The notes under the pieces were generated by a model that was not told where the DNA came from, ran no database searches, and saw only the letters and a list, made by a program, of their open reading frames with translations. A program made the position numbers and the translations under genes. From Desulfovibrio sp. UCD-KL4C (GTDB lineage Bacteria > Desulfobacterota > Desulfovibrionia > Desulfovibrionales > Desulfovibrionaceae), in contig NZ_VCNC01000006.1 in NCBI RefSeq assembly GCF_006210265.1, positions 62,001 through 126,000 on the forward strand: 64,000 nucleotides of DNA. The letters are read 5' to 3'. Shown here in pieces: positions 8,803 through 17,441 of the stretch (its first letter is position 1; every line of letters starts with the position of its first letter).

Positions 8803-8839
8803 AAAAACTGCGGAAAGTTTTCACTTTTCGCAGCTTTTT
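8803..8839. terminator. Terminator after the OmpA lipoprotein gene
   Basis: CTGCGGAAAG (8808-8817) pairs with CTTTTCGCAG (8824-8833), flanked by A and T runs. It can serve the leftward gene ending at 8860 as well. Confidence 0.8.
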
Positions 8840-8859
8840 ATTCAATTTAAATTACTTAA

Positions 8860-9492
8860 TCAGGCTGCAAGAGCTGGTGCGAATTTACGTTTCAGTAATA
8901 CGATTATACCAAGTCCACTGAGCATTATTAAGATAGTGCCGGGAATAGGTGTAGGGCTTGCTTTTACTGTTAAGTTTTTAACTACAAGTTGAGAATACCT
9001 ATTTTCGTTACTGTTAGGGTCTAAACTCTCTTCATATATCTCACCTGTTTTAAGATTTGTCAGTGTTCCCTCAAGGATGCTTGTAAGATCATTGTTCGAA
9101 AGGTTAAGTTTTATTACAGACTTACCATCATTAAAAAGTCCACCAATACGGCTATATCGAGGGTCTGAATTTTTCTGATCGAGAATATAATTGCTTAAAT
9201 TTGTTATTTTTTTACTTTTACCGTTTAGTAATCCTGAAGTTGTCATATAATAGGTATTATTCTTATAACTTTTTTCCCCGTTTTGATTCAGTGTGTAGCC
9301 TAATTCGTCAGTATTGATTCTAAGAGTATAACTGACTGTGCTACCAATATTAACATTTGCCGCTTGGGCTAATGTTCCTATCGTTCCACCTGTAACTGTA
9401 CCTGTTAAGGTAAGGTCATATGATGAGGCCATTACAATTTCAGGCATTGCAGCAAATAGAGTCAATAATAATAAGATAAATACTTTTTTCAT
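8860..9492 (-). CDS. Exported protein with PEP-CTERM-like sorting tail
   Basis: A 210-residue protein with a signal peptide (residues 1 to about 22) and a C-terminal anchor: a Pro motif SPTPIPG, a hydrophobic stretch of about 15 residues and basic KRKF. This is the arrangement of PEP-CTERM/exosortase substrates and their relatives. The middle is Asn/Ser/Thr-rich and beta-patterned, with repeats of LSNYIL and LSNNDL type. Its cargo function is unknown. A second protein with the same type of tail is encoded at 11798. No exosortase gene is in the window. Confidence 0.65.
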   Translation of the reverse strand: MKKVFILLLLTLFAAMPEIVMASSYDLTLTGTVTGGTIGTLAQAANVNIGSTVSYTLRINTDELGYTLNQNGEKSYKNNTYYMTTSGLLNGKSKKITNLSNYILDQKNSDPRYSRIGGLFNDGKSVIKLNLSNNDLTSILEGTLTNLKTGEIYEESLDPNSNENRYSQLVVKNLTVKASPTPIPGTILIMLSGLGIIVLLKRKFAPALAA

Positions 9493-9901
9493 GCTTGGTC
9501 TCCCGACCTTTAATTAAAATAGGTTCAATTTTATAAGCTAATAGGTCTAAACAGAATAGACCTAAATAATTTAGCAAAGAATATACCAAGTGGATTATAA
9601 TTTATTTTTATTTATAATAAATATGACCATTTTTGGTTGTTTGTAAAGTATTTTTTAAAGTATATCATATTCTTTATGGTCATGAGTTTATAATTTTGTT
9701 TAACTAAGGATTGTTTGAAATAATATTAATTGGATATGTATCCATATTCATAAAATGAGCATGTTAAAATAAAGTTGATTAATTTAGTCTAGTCTATATT
9801 AAAAAACTTGAATAAATGATTATAATTACCATATTTTTAAAGTTAATTAATGATTATTAATTATTCCAAATAGATTTTAAAAGAATATAACGGAGTTTTT
9901 T
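9493..9901. other. AT-rich intergenic stretch
   Basis: 409 bases without a credible reading frame. Apart from the ribosome site of the leftward gene at 9492 and a GGAG ribosome site before 9902, I see no hairpin terminator, repeat family member or RNA gene. It must hold the promoters of the two divergent genes, but no convincing -35/-10 pair stands out in the A/T-rich background. Confidence 0.5.
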
Positions 9902-10423
9902 ATGAAAATGAAAGGTATGCGTGTTTTAATGTTTGTGGAGAATGTTTTTGAAGATATGGAACTTTTGTATCCTTACTATCGTTTAATCGAGGAAGGAGCA
10001 GAGGTTGTGGTGGCTGGACCTGAGTCCGGAACCGTTTATACTGGTAAAAACGGTTATCCTTTCCGTTCTACCGCCGCTATTGCGAATCAGCAGGCAAAGG
10101 ATTTTGATTTGCTCGTAATAGCAGGAGGTTTTGCCCCTGATAAGTTAAGACGTGATCCTAAGGTTCTGGAGCTTACTCGTAAAATTCATGAAGCTGGGAA
10201 AGTTGTTGCACATATATGTCATGCAGGGTGGATTCCGATTTCAGCAGGAATTATGAAAGGTTTTACCTGCACATCAACCCCCGGAATAAAGGATGATCTT
10301 ATAAATGCCGGAGCAACTTGGGTTGATAAGGATGTAGTGGTTGACCGGAATCAGGTCTCATCACGCAAACCGGATGATCTGCCTGCTTTCTGCCGTGCTA
10401 TTATAGATTTGGCCACAGTATAG
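9902..10423 (+). CDS. DJ-1/PfpI family protein
   Basis: A 173-residue class I glutamine-amidotransferase-like protein of the DJ-1/PfpI superfamily. The nucleophile elbow is AHICHAGWI (Cys about residue 102) and the early Glu in FEDMELLYPYYRL matches the conserved acid. DLLVIAGGFAPDKLR is the usual glycine-rich loop. Members include deglycase-type, chaperone-like and protease-like enzymes; which applies here cannot be read. Monocistronic with its own terminator. Confidence 0.88.
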   Translation: MKMKGMRVLMFVENVFEDMELLYPYYRLIEEGAEVVVAGPESGTVYTGKNGYPFRSTAAIANQQAKDFDLLVIAGGFAPDKLRRDPKVLELTRKIHEAGKVVAHICHAGWIPISAGIMKGFTCTSTPGIKDDLINAGATWVDKDVVVDRNQVSSRKPDDLPAFCRAIIDLATV

Positions 10424-10427
10424 TTTA

Positions 10428-10463
10428 ATCCCCTCAAAACATATGCTTTGAGGGGATTTTTAT
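10428..10463. terminator. Terminator after the DJ-1/PfpI gene
   Basis: ATCCCCTCAAA pairs with TTTGAGGGGAT followed by TTTTATT. The stem is long enough to serve the converging acyltransferase gene too. Confidence 0.85.
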
Positions 10464-10467
10464 TAAT

Positions 10468-11574
10468 CTAAATAATACGGGATACTATTCTACTTTTCTT
10501 GAGCAGTGCCGTAAGGGCCCAGCAAATAATTATTGAGCCGATGAATAAAATAGGAGCTTTTACAAATGGTGAGGCGTCCATTTTCAGCAGGAAATATGCT
10601 CCGTAATAAACGACAACTGAATGGAAAAGATAAATTCCATATGAACTGGCCGAAAAGGATTTCCAGAGCGGGCCATCGCTGTTGAAAAGGTGTTTGAACA
10701 GCGCAAAACATGCCATCATTGTTGTGAAGGCAAAGATATTGAATCCAATAGCGTTTCCGGCCTGAATTGCTAGTTCTGTTCCTCTGCTTGCCATTAATAA
10801 CTTGAATGGGAGGTATGTGATGGCGGATAGGACAGAAAGAATTAACCAAGGGATAAGTTTGGGGGTGAATCCTGCTGTTTCAAACCATCTGCGTTTCCAT
10901 GCAAGAACCCCAAGTCCAAAGTATAGTAAATAAAGAAAAACTCGCACTGGTTGGAAAATTATAACATAATAGTCAGTAACCCATTTATCTATGGCGAAAA
11001 ATTGGTTCATCCCCAAGAAAATAGCTGAAGTTATAGCTATAAATAAAATGGGGAGTATAACCGTTGGTTTTTTTGACTCTCGTCTTATACTTTTGAAATT
11101 TTCGAACATATTATAGCAACCAGTTAAAATCAGGTAACATACTATAAGAAGTCCCAAAAACCAGAAGACAGACTGGCTGAACATAGATTTCCAGAATTGT
11201 CCGAACCAGAAGCCGATATAGTCGGGAGCTTTACCCCTTGAAAGAAGAATCATATACATAGATGGCGGTGCTAAAAAGAATACTCCAAGCACCCACGGTA
11301 TAACTATTCGTCTGAACTTTGCAGCCCAAAAATCATACACTCCATGCTTTTGCATAGATGAAAGAGAAAAATATCCGGCAATAAAAAACATAATCGGCAT
11401 AATCGGTACATCTATTAATATAACGCCGTAAGTAAAAAGCATACTTTGTTCTGGATTAATCACATACCACCAGCTTGGAGCATACTTCATGTAACAAAGA
11501 AAAACATGAAGAAGCACAACCATTGAAATAGTAATTCCGCGGAGGTTATCGAGAAAGTAAAGTCGTTTATTCAT
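10468..11574 (-). CDS. Membrane acyltransferase family 3 (OafA/NodX type)
   Basis: A protein of about 368 residues with roughly ten membrane segments. It opens with the family signature RLYFLDNLRGITISMVVLLHVF, where the Arg and His are the conserved catalytic positions, and contains PIMFFIAGYFSLSS. Such enzymes move acyl groups, often acetyl, from the cytoplasm onto surface sugars or other extracytoplasmic acceptors. The frame reaches 11586, but MNKRLYF at 11574 is the more usual family start. No glycan-synthesis genes are next to it, so the acceptor is unknown. Confidence 0.85.
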   Translation of the reverse strand: MNKRLYFLDNLRGITISMVVLLHVFLCYMKYAPSWWYVINPEQSMLFTYGVILIDVPIMPIMFFIAGYFSLSSMQKHGVYDFWAAKFRRIVIPWVLGVFFLAPPSMYMILLSRGKAPDYIGFWFGQFWKSMFSQSVFWFLGLLIVCYLILTGCYNMFENFKSIRRESKKPTVILPILFIAITSAIFLGMNQFFAIDKWVTDYYVIIFQPVRVFLYLLYFGLGVLAWKRRWFETAGFTPKLIPWLILSVLSAITYLPFKLLMASRGTELAIQAGNAIGFNIFAFTTMMACFALFKHLFNSDGPLWKSFSASSYGIYLFHSVVVYYGAYFLLKMDASPFVKAPILFIGSIIICWALTALLKKSRIVSRII

Positions 11575-11797
11575 AATTAAGTCCATGTATTATAATAAGT
11601 CTTTTAATATTCTTAGTTTTAATATTATTCTCAAAGTTATAAGTCAAATCAAAATAGTTAATAAAGATTAATTCTGTCTCCAAATATTGATAGCGTGTCA
11701 TAAATTTTTGCTCAAATCTAATTCCATATTGACTATTGTTGGTCTGTAAGTAATAGAACTTTTGATAGTAAATTTAGCCACGCTTCGAGAAATTTTT

Positions 11798-12388
11798 ATG
11801 AAAAAAAATATACTTTATTATGTTTCCACCGTTTGCTTGACTCTGATTTTTCTAATTCCGTCAGTATCACCAGCCTCGTCAATCAATCCTATCGCAGATT
11901 CAACTATTTCTTTGAATGGGATTTTTATGAAAGGTGATAGTTCCTTGTTAACGGATGGTCAAGTTGAGGAAGGAACCAACTGGAGTTCTCAATCAGTTTC
12001 GTGGTTGGGCCTTAAGCCATCTATTGAAATAGATTTACATGGGGTGACGAAGATAAGTTCCCTTTCAATTCAGGCTGACAGTAATGATGCGTATCAAGTT
12101 GATTACTGGGATAAATCTTCAAATTCATGGCAGCACGCTTGGACCGTAGCAAATGTAAAAGATAACGCTCATAATTATGTGCCCGGGCTTGTTCTCCGTG
12201 AATCTGGTTCTGACTTGAACATTGTCTCTGATAAACTTAAAATCTCCGCTCTTTCCGGTGATGGTATGTATTCAGTTTCCGAGATACAAGCTAAAGCCAG
12301 TCCAACACCTCTTCCATCCGCTTTGCTTTTGCTTGGAAGCGGGCTGGGAGGACTTGCTTTTGTTAGAAAACGATTCAAAATGTTATGA
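11798..12388 (+). CDS. Exported discoidin-like protein with PEP-CTERM-like tail
   Basis: A protein of about 196 residues. The signal peptide covers residues 1-26 (LTLIFLIPSVSPAS). The middle resembles an F5/8 type C (discoidin) fold: DGQVEEGTNWSSQ, then IEIDLHGVTKISSLSIQADSND and YQVDYWD..SNSW, the pattern of carbohydrate-binding jelly-roll domains. The C-terminus has SPTPLPSALLLLGSGLGGLAF followed by RKRFKML, a PEP-CTERM-type sorting signal. The open frame begins at a TTG at 11762, but the signal peptide begins at ATG 11798. Likely surface-exposed or exopolysaccharide-associated. Confidence 0.72.
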   Translation: MKKNILYYVSTVCLTLIFLIPSVSPASSINPIADSTISLNGIFMKGDSSLLTDGQVEEGTNWSSQSVSWLGLKPSIEIDLHGVTKISSLSIQADSNDAYQVDYWDKSSNSWQHAWTVANVKDNAHNYVPGLVLRESGSDLNIVSDKLKISALSGDGMYSVSEIQAKASPTPLPSALLLLGSGLGGLAFVRKRFKML

Positions 12389-12454
12389 GTGTTTGACTTT
12401 CCTCCGCACACTACTATGATGCCGCATAAACATTAAAAATTGTGAGGAAAGATA

Positions 12455-12718
12455 ATGATTCTACCATGTATGGCTAAAGATATTGTCACTCTGGTTAAAG
12501 AAAGCGGCGAAAAGTTCGAAGGTATTAAGTCTGTAATATCTACCCAGAGAATTATTACATTTCAGATTGATTTAAATATTGAACCTAAAGATACAATCAC
12601 ACACGAATTGCCAAGCGGAACCGTAAATACATATCTGGTTATTGACTCTGAGCGTATTCCGAAGCTCGACGGAGTTGATGCGCATTATCAGCTTTTGATT
12701 AGAAAAGTTACTGCGTAA
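12455..12718 (+). CDS. Small protein of unknown function
   Basis: An 87-residue protein with a good ribosome site (GAGGAAAG) and a downstream terminator. Beta-rich pattern (ITFQIDLNIEPKDTITHEL, then TYLVIDSERIP). No signal or membrane segment and no family I can name. It lies between the exported protein gene and the nifA control region, and nothing ties it to nitrogen fixation. Confidence 0.6.
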   Translation: MILPCMAKDIVTLVKESGEKFEGIKSVISTQRIITFQIDLNIEPKDTITHELPSGTVNTYLVIDSERIPKLDGVDAHYQLLIRKVTA

Positions 12719-12772
12719 GTTTAATTAAGCGTAGAGAATAAGTAATTAAAATATTGGTTCAAATTTGTTTAG

Positions 12773-12812
12773 GCCTCATACTTTTTAATAAGGTGTGAGG
12801 CTTCTTTCTTTT
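12773..12812 (+). terminator. Terminator upstream of the nifA control region
   Basis: GCCTCATAC (12773-12781) pairs with GTGTGAGGC (12793-12801), then TTCTTTCTTTT. It isolates nifA from upstream transcription. Confidence 0.75.
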
Positions 12813-12846
12813 GTTTTAAAATTTAAGCTATTAACATATGTGATAG

Positions 12847-12873
12847 TGTAGATAAAATTAGCAAATATGTAGA
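12847..12873 (+). promoter_or_regulatory. Paired TGTAGA repeats, candidate enhancer of nifA
   Basis: TGTAGA occurs at 12847-12852 and again at 12868-12873, 21 bases apart (two helical turns), about 95-120 bases upstream of the sigma54 promoter of nifA. The same half-site is clustered between nifH and nifV. Position and spacing fit an activator binding upstream of a sigma54 promoter. The binding protein, NifA itself or another, is inference. Confidence 0.5.
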
Positions 12874-12963
12874 CTCTTGGTAAATAATTTACATATTTGT
12901 AATGTTTTTTTTGTTCTTAAAAGTATAACATATTGAAATTACATGCTATAACAAAAATGAAAC

Positions 12964-12980
12964 ATGGCACCTTGTTTGCT
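12964..12980 (+). promoter_or_regulatory. sigma54 (-24/-12) promoter of nifA
   Basis: TGGCACCTTGTTTGCT matches the sigma54 consensus TGGCAC-N5-TTGCW, with GG at 12966-12967 and GC at 12978-12979 separated by exactly ten bases. The predicted transcription start is at about 12991, which is the A of the ATG chosen for nifA. Confidence 0.8.
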
Positions 12981-12990
12981 TAACAAGGGT

Positions 12991-14583
12991 ATGTATCCAC
13001 ATTTACACGGATTGAAACTTTCGGCGTTACTGGCCATTTGCCAAGCCATCGATCAAGCTCTTGATCTTGAATCAGCTTTAGATGGAGTTCTTTGCATTCT
13101 GTCCGAGAAATTAAGTATGCAGCGAGCGACGGTAACGTTGCATGATCCCGAAACAGGTCAGCTTTCTATCAATGCCTCATATGGTTTAACTCATGAGGAA
13201 AAACAGCGCGGTGTTTATCGTCTTGATGAAGGTGTCACTGGGAGAATTTTTCGAACAAAAGAACCATATTATGTACCTGATATAACGAAAGAACCATTGT
13301 TTCTGGATAAAACAGGGTCACGTAAAATAAGACGCGGTCTGATCTCTTTTTTGGGCGTTCCTATTCTTTTGCATGGTGAATCTATTGGTGTGCTGAACGT
13401 TGACAGGTTGTTTGAAGATGAAGTCGCTTTTGAGGAAGATATAGATTTTCTTAAAATTGTAGCAACTCTCATCGGACAGTTTATAAGCCTTAATGAGAAA
13501 ATTCTGGAGCGTGAAGCAGTACTTAAACGTGAAAATACTTCGCTTAAGTATCAAATATCTAAGAATAATAAAGGTCCGTATATCGTTGGGCAAAGTTCGG
13601 CGATGGTTGAGGTTCAAAGACAAATTGAAAAAGTTTCTCCTACCCGTGCAACCGTTTTGCTGTTGGGGGAATCCGGCGTCGGTAAAACATTAATTGCGCG
13701 CATCATTCATGAGCTGTCTGATAGAAAAGGGCATCCTTTTATTAAGATTAATTGTGCTTCTATTCCTGAAAATTTGTTAGAATCTGAGTTGTTCGGTTAC
13801 GAAAAAGGTGCTTTTACAGGCGCAACAGGATCTCGTAGTGGCCGATTTGAAGAAGCCGACTGCGGTACTATCTTTTTAGATGAAATCGGCGAATTTCCAA
13901 TGATTTTGCAGGCAAAACTGCTTCGTGTATTGCAGGAAAAAGAGTTTGAAAGGCTTGGTTCAAATCGTACCCGTACTATTAATGTTCGTATTCTAGCGGC
14001 AACAAACCGTGATTTAGGCGAACTGGTTGAGCGCAATGAATTCAGGCTTGATTTGTATTATCGCTTAAATATCTTTCCGATTCTGGTGCCGCCCTTAAGG
14101 GAGCGCAAAGAAGACATCACAGGTTTGCTTAACCATTTTCTTCAGAAAATGTCAGAAGATTATGGTCGGCAGATGTTTTTTACTCCAGCAGCTCTGGATG
14201 CTCTGATCAAATATGATTGGCCAGGGAATGTTCGTGAAATGCAGAACCTTATTGAGCGGCTGGTTATCATGTCGGACAGCGAATATATTACTTTGGAATT
14301 CTTAAAATCATATCTCGCACCAGGTCAGAGTCCTGTGCAGAATGGAATTTCACATGATGCTCAAAAAAATAGTGATGAACCGCCTCACTGCACTTCGCTT
14401 AAAGAAGTTGAACGCAACGAAGTTGTTGCGGCTCTGGAAAGAAGCGGCTGGATTCAGTACAAGGCTGCGGATACTTTAGGCTTGTCTGCACGTCAGATGG
14501 GGTATCGGGTCAAAAGATATGGCCTTGAATCCATGATTGCAGAAGGGCGCGCGCGGCTTAGACGTATGAAAGACGGTGATTGA
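12991..14583 (+). CDS. nifA: NifA, sigma54-dependent activator of nitrogen fixation genes
   Basis: About 530 residues: an N-terminal GAF domain (about 8-165), an AAA+ sigma54-interaction domain with Walker A GESGVGKT and the GAFTGA loop ([13 protein letters not shown]), Walker [10 protein letters not shown], and a C-terminal Fis-type helix-turn-helix ([20 protein letters not shown]). It activates nif promoters with RpoN. The open frame extends to ATG 12964, but that ATG lies inside the -24 element of a sigma54 promoter, so 12991 is preferred; this makes the message nearly leaderless. It points away from the leftward nif operon, converging with nifB across two terminators. The sigma54 promoter implies self-activation or control by another enhancer-binding protein. 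Confidence 0.92.
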   Translation: MYPHLHGLKLSALLAICQAIDQALDLESALDGVLCILSEKLSMQRATVTLHDPETGQLSINASYGLTHEEKQRGVYRLDEGVTGRIFRTKEPYYVPDITKEPLFLDKTGSRKIRRGLISFLGVPILLHGESIGVLNVDRLFEDEVAFEEDIDFLKIVATLIGQFISLNEKILEREAVLKRENTSLKYQISKNNKGPYIVGQSSAMVEVQRQIEKVSPTRATVLLLGESGVGKTLIARIIHELSDRKGHPFIKINCASIPENLLESELFGYEKGAFTGATGSRSGRFEEADCGTIFLDEIGEFPMILQAKLLRVLQEKEFERLGSNRTRTINVRILAATNRDLGELVERNEFRLDLYYRLNIFPILVPPLRERKEDITGLLNHFLQKMSEDYGRQMFFTPAALDALIKYDWPGNVREMQNLIERLVIMSDSEYITLEFLKSYLAPGQSPVQNGISHDAQKNSDEPPHCTSLKEVERNEVVAALERSGWIQYKAADTLGLSARQMGYRVKRYGLESMIAEGRARLRRMKDGD

Positions 14584-14615
14584 GTAGAATTTTATAGCAA
14601 TTTTTTTGTATTTTA

Positions 14616-14650
14616 AAATCCGGTTGGAATTATTCCAGCCGGATTTTTTT
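14616..14650 (+). terminator. Terminator of nifA
   Basis: AAAATCCGGTTGG pairs with CCAGCCGGATTTT followed by T residues. Confidence 0.85.
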
Positions 14651-14687
14651 AGTAATTTGATATTTGTAACTCAGAATATTTACAAAA

Positions 14688-14728
14688 AATAACCCCGTCG
14701 AATATTAATTCAGGCGGGGTTATTTTTT
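14688..14728. terminator. Terminator of the nif operon, bidirectional
   Basis: AATAACCCCG (14688-14697) pairs with CGGGGTTATT (14715-14724), with T runs on both strands. It lies just past the stop of nifB, the last gene of the leftward operon. Confidence 0.85.
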
Positions 14729-14748
14729 AACTTGTTAAATCGTTCATT

Positions 14749-16017
14749 CTAGCCGCAACTCGTACCTGTTCCAGTGCAACAGCCGCCAGCGATACCGCCT
14801 CTGCGTCCGCTTAATTTACTTAGATCACTTGAAGTGTAAACAGCGGTTAATCCATCTTCAACAAATCCGCTTACGACGTGACAGTCTATTCCGCTTTCTT
14901 CAAGGGCTAACTGTGGTGTCTGGCCCACTGCGGCACATAAAACTGCGCGGCAGTCTTTAAGTGCAGAGGCAAGATCGGCCCAGCGTTTTGGTCCGCAACC
15001 TGATTTAGGAGCCTGACGTTCTTCTATCAGACGATAGGTCCCGTTTTTCCCTTCACCCCAGATATAAAATGACTTAGCTTCACCTAAGTGCTGATTTATG
15101 AGCATACCTTCACGGCTGGCAACAGCAACATAAGGGCGTGCGGCTTTAGGTTCAATCGGAGGAAGTTTAGAACAAGCCTGAAGAGTTCCGCAAAGAGATG
15201 CTGACTGATCCTCACCGAGAAGGCCTACAGCGTCAGCTCGGCAACGCTTACAGTGTGTCATTTGATTGATGACTATTCCTGCCTCTTTACGCAGAGGTCC
15301 TATTATTTCATGTCCGGGTTCTTTTACATTTGCAAAAGGAGTATCTGCTGTCGGCTTAATGGGAATCATGTTCTGAATATCAGCCCCTAGCTTGGAAACG
15401 ACTTTTGCAACTTCTACGATGTGATCTTCATTAATACCTGGTACAACGATGGAATTAACTTTAACGATAATCCCGCGTTCTTTAAGACCTTTGATTGCTT
15501 CAAGCTGACGTTCTAAAAGGACCTTAGCGCCTTGTTCGCCGCGGTATACAACATTTCCGTCTTTAACCCATGAATAAAGTTTTGCTCCTATTTTAGGATC
15601 TACTGCGCTGATGGTAATAGTCACGTGAGATACACCCAGTTCAGCAATGTCATCAAGGTAAGGTAATATGCCCATGCCGTTAGATGATAGACAGAAAAGG
15701 AGGTGCGGATGCTTTTTGTTGAGCAGGCGCATGGTTTCAAGCGTTTCAGCAGGATTTGCAAAAGGATCACCGGGGCCGGCAATGCCTGCAACCGTGATAC
15801 GTGGTTCTTTTGCAAGGACCTGATCCATATATTCTGCGGCCTGAAATGGTTTCAGTACTCCGCTGGTTACGCCAGGGCGTGATTCATTTACGCAATCATA
15901 TTTTCTATTACAGTAGTTGCACTGAATATTACACTTAGGTGCGACGGGGAGGTGAACACGGCCGCATGAGCCTGCTGTTTCTTTATTGAAGCATGGGTGC
16001 TTGGTGGTATCTTTCAT
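14749..16017 (-). CDS. nifB: NifB, nitrogenase cofactor radical SAM synthase
   Basis: 422 residues. It makes NifB-co, the 8Fe-9S-C precursor of FeMo-co, from [4Fe-4S] clusters and SAM. The radical-SAM cysteines are C29, C33 and C36 in APKCNIQCNYC, and further conserved segments are HPCFN, GIAGPGDPFANP and the paired Cys in MTHCKRCRADAVG that bind substrate clusters. From about residue 300 a NifX/NafY-like cofactor-binding domain follows (VAVASREGMLINQHLGEAKSF). The C-terminus is Cys/Gly-rich (GGCCTGTGTSCG). It is last in the operon, 50 bases after nifN. Compare the paralogue at 19645, which lacks the radical-SAM cysteines. Confidence 0.97.
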   Translation of the reverse strand: MKDTTKHPCFNKETAGSCGRVHLPVAPKCNIQCNYCNRKYDCVNESRPGVTSGVLKPFQAAEYMDQVLAKEPRITVAGIAGPGDPFANPAETLETMRLLNKKHPHLLFCLSSNGMGILPYLDDIAELGVSHVTITISAVDPKIGAKLYSWVKDGNVVYRGEQGAKVLLERQLEAIKGLKERGIIVKVNSIVVPGINEDHIVEVAKVVSKLGADIQNMIPIKPTADTPFANVKEPGHEIIGPLRKEAGIVINQMTHCKRCRADAVGLLGEDQSASLCGTLQACSKLPPIEPKAARPYVAVASREGMLINQHLGEAKSFYIWGEGKNGTYRLIEERQAPKSGCGPKRWADLASALKDCRAVLCAAVGQTPQLALEESGIDCHVVSGFVEDGLTAVYTSSDLSKLSGRRGGIAGGCCTGTGTSCG

Positions 16018-16067
16018 TATCTTAGCTCCTACTGTGAAATTCCCGATTATTTTACTATTTAAACTTC

Positions 16068-17441
16068 TTACAGGTATCCGTAGCCGATATTGCTGTCGCT
16101 CTGCTTCTTTTCAAGGACGGCGTTTACGATTTTATCGAAAAGTGAGAGTGCTCCGCGGTATCCAATATGAAGAATGCGCTGACCTCCGAAACGGTCATGA
16201 ATCGGAAAACCTACGCGGATAAGCGGGATGTTCCATGCTTTGGCGTATTTATAACCTTTGGAATGACCGATCATCAGATCTGCTTTCAATTCTTCTGCTT
16301 CGTCAGCGATGTCATGAAAATCGACACCTTCGCGAACGATAGGCATTTTTCTGGCCACGCCTTCGGTTGCATCAGCAATTGCTTTTTCAAGCCCTTTGCC
16401 GCGCGCTCCGGTTCCGGCGAGAACAACTTCAACTCCGATTTCACTAAGGAAGGAACAGAGTCCTGTTACCAGATCTTCTTCGCCGTAAACTATTGCACGT
16501 TTACCAAAAACATATTTGTGCCCATCAACGTATGCATCGATTAAGCGACCACGTTCTAATTCATAGCGACGTGGAGTAGGGGTGCCGGTTACTTCTTCCA
16601 GAGTATCAAAGAGTGCGTCTGTTTCACGCAGTCCCATGGGGATACCTATGCGGTGATTTTTCACTCCGAATTTCTTTTCAAGAGCAACTCCGCCGGTTTT
16701 ATCAGCAAGGCAACGACCGAATTCGATTGTTGCGCTGGCCCCAGACATTTTTTTAATGCTCTTAATCGGGGTTCCGCCTGTAGGGATTTTTACATAATCC
16801 TCAAGTGCCGGAGCGTCCAAAGTTTCAGAAATATCTGGTAAAATAGTAGCTTCTACTTCAAATCTTTCACAAATATCGCGCAGTTCTCTAATATCTTCAC
16901 AGGAAATCATATTTGGAAGAATGTTGACACTATCGTCTTTTTCAGCCTGCTCTGTGCAGAGCTGTTCTACCAAAGAGCATACAGCTCCATGCCAGCCGTC
17001 CATATGCGTTCCGTTGTAGCTAGGGCTCGAAACACTGACTAATTCAGGCAGTTTCAGATCTCCGAATTCTTGACGAAATTCAAATAGAATTCTTGGCACG
17101 TCATCGCCGATGGTTTCGGTAAGGCAGGTTGTTGCGATACCTATAAGCAGTGGATCGTATTTTTTCATGACATTCAAGATGCCTTTTTTTAGATTAGGTC
17201 CACCGCCGTAAATAGCATTTTTCTCACCGAGTGCAGACGAAGCAATATCAACTGGTTCGCGGAAATGACTGATAATATATCGTCTCATATATGTTGAGCA
17301 TCCCTGTGAACCGTGCTGGAAGGGGATAGCTCCTTCAACTCCGCGAAAAGCCAATGAGGCTCCAAGTGGCGTGCAAAGTTTGCAGGCGTTGGTTGTGGAA
17401 ACGAAATTAGCCTTTTCCACTTTATTTTTAACTTTACTCAT
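16068..17441 (-). CDS. nifN: NifN, FeMo-co scaffold beta subunit
   Basis: 457 residues, NifK-like. With NifE it forms the tetramer that matures NifB-co into FeMo-co. Cluster-region motifs include ACKLCTPLGASLAFRG, HGSQGCSTYMRRY and IATTCLTETIGDD. Its ATG overlaps the nifE stop by eight bases, so the two are translationally coupled. Length and motif order are as expected for the family. A GGAGG site precedes the start within nifE. Confidence 0.95.
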   Translation of the reverse strand: MSKVKNKVEKANFVSTTNACKLCTPLGASLAFRGVEGAIPFQHGSQGCSTYMRRYIISHFREPVDIASSALGEKNAIYGGGPNLKKGILNVMKKYDPLLIGIATTCLTETIGDDVPRILFEFRQEFGDLKLPELVSVSSPSYNGTHMDGWHGAVCSLVEQLCTEQAEKDDSVNILPNMISCEDIRELRDICERFEVEATILPDISETLDAPALEDYVKIPTGGTPIKSIKKMSGASATIEFGRCLADKTGGVALEKKFGVKNHRIGIPMGLRETDALFDTLEEVTGTPTPRRYELERGRLIDAYVDGHKYVFGKRAIVYGEEDLVTGLCSFLSEIGVEVVLAGTGARGKGLEKAIADATEGVARKMPIVREGVDFHDIADEAEELKADLMIGHSKGYKYAKAWNIPLIRVGFPIHDRFGGQRILHIGYRGALSLFDKIVNAVLEKKQSDSNIGYGYL

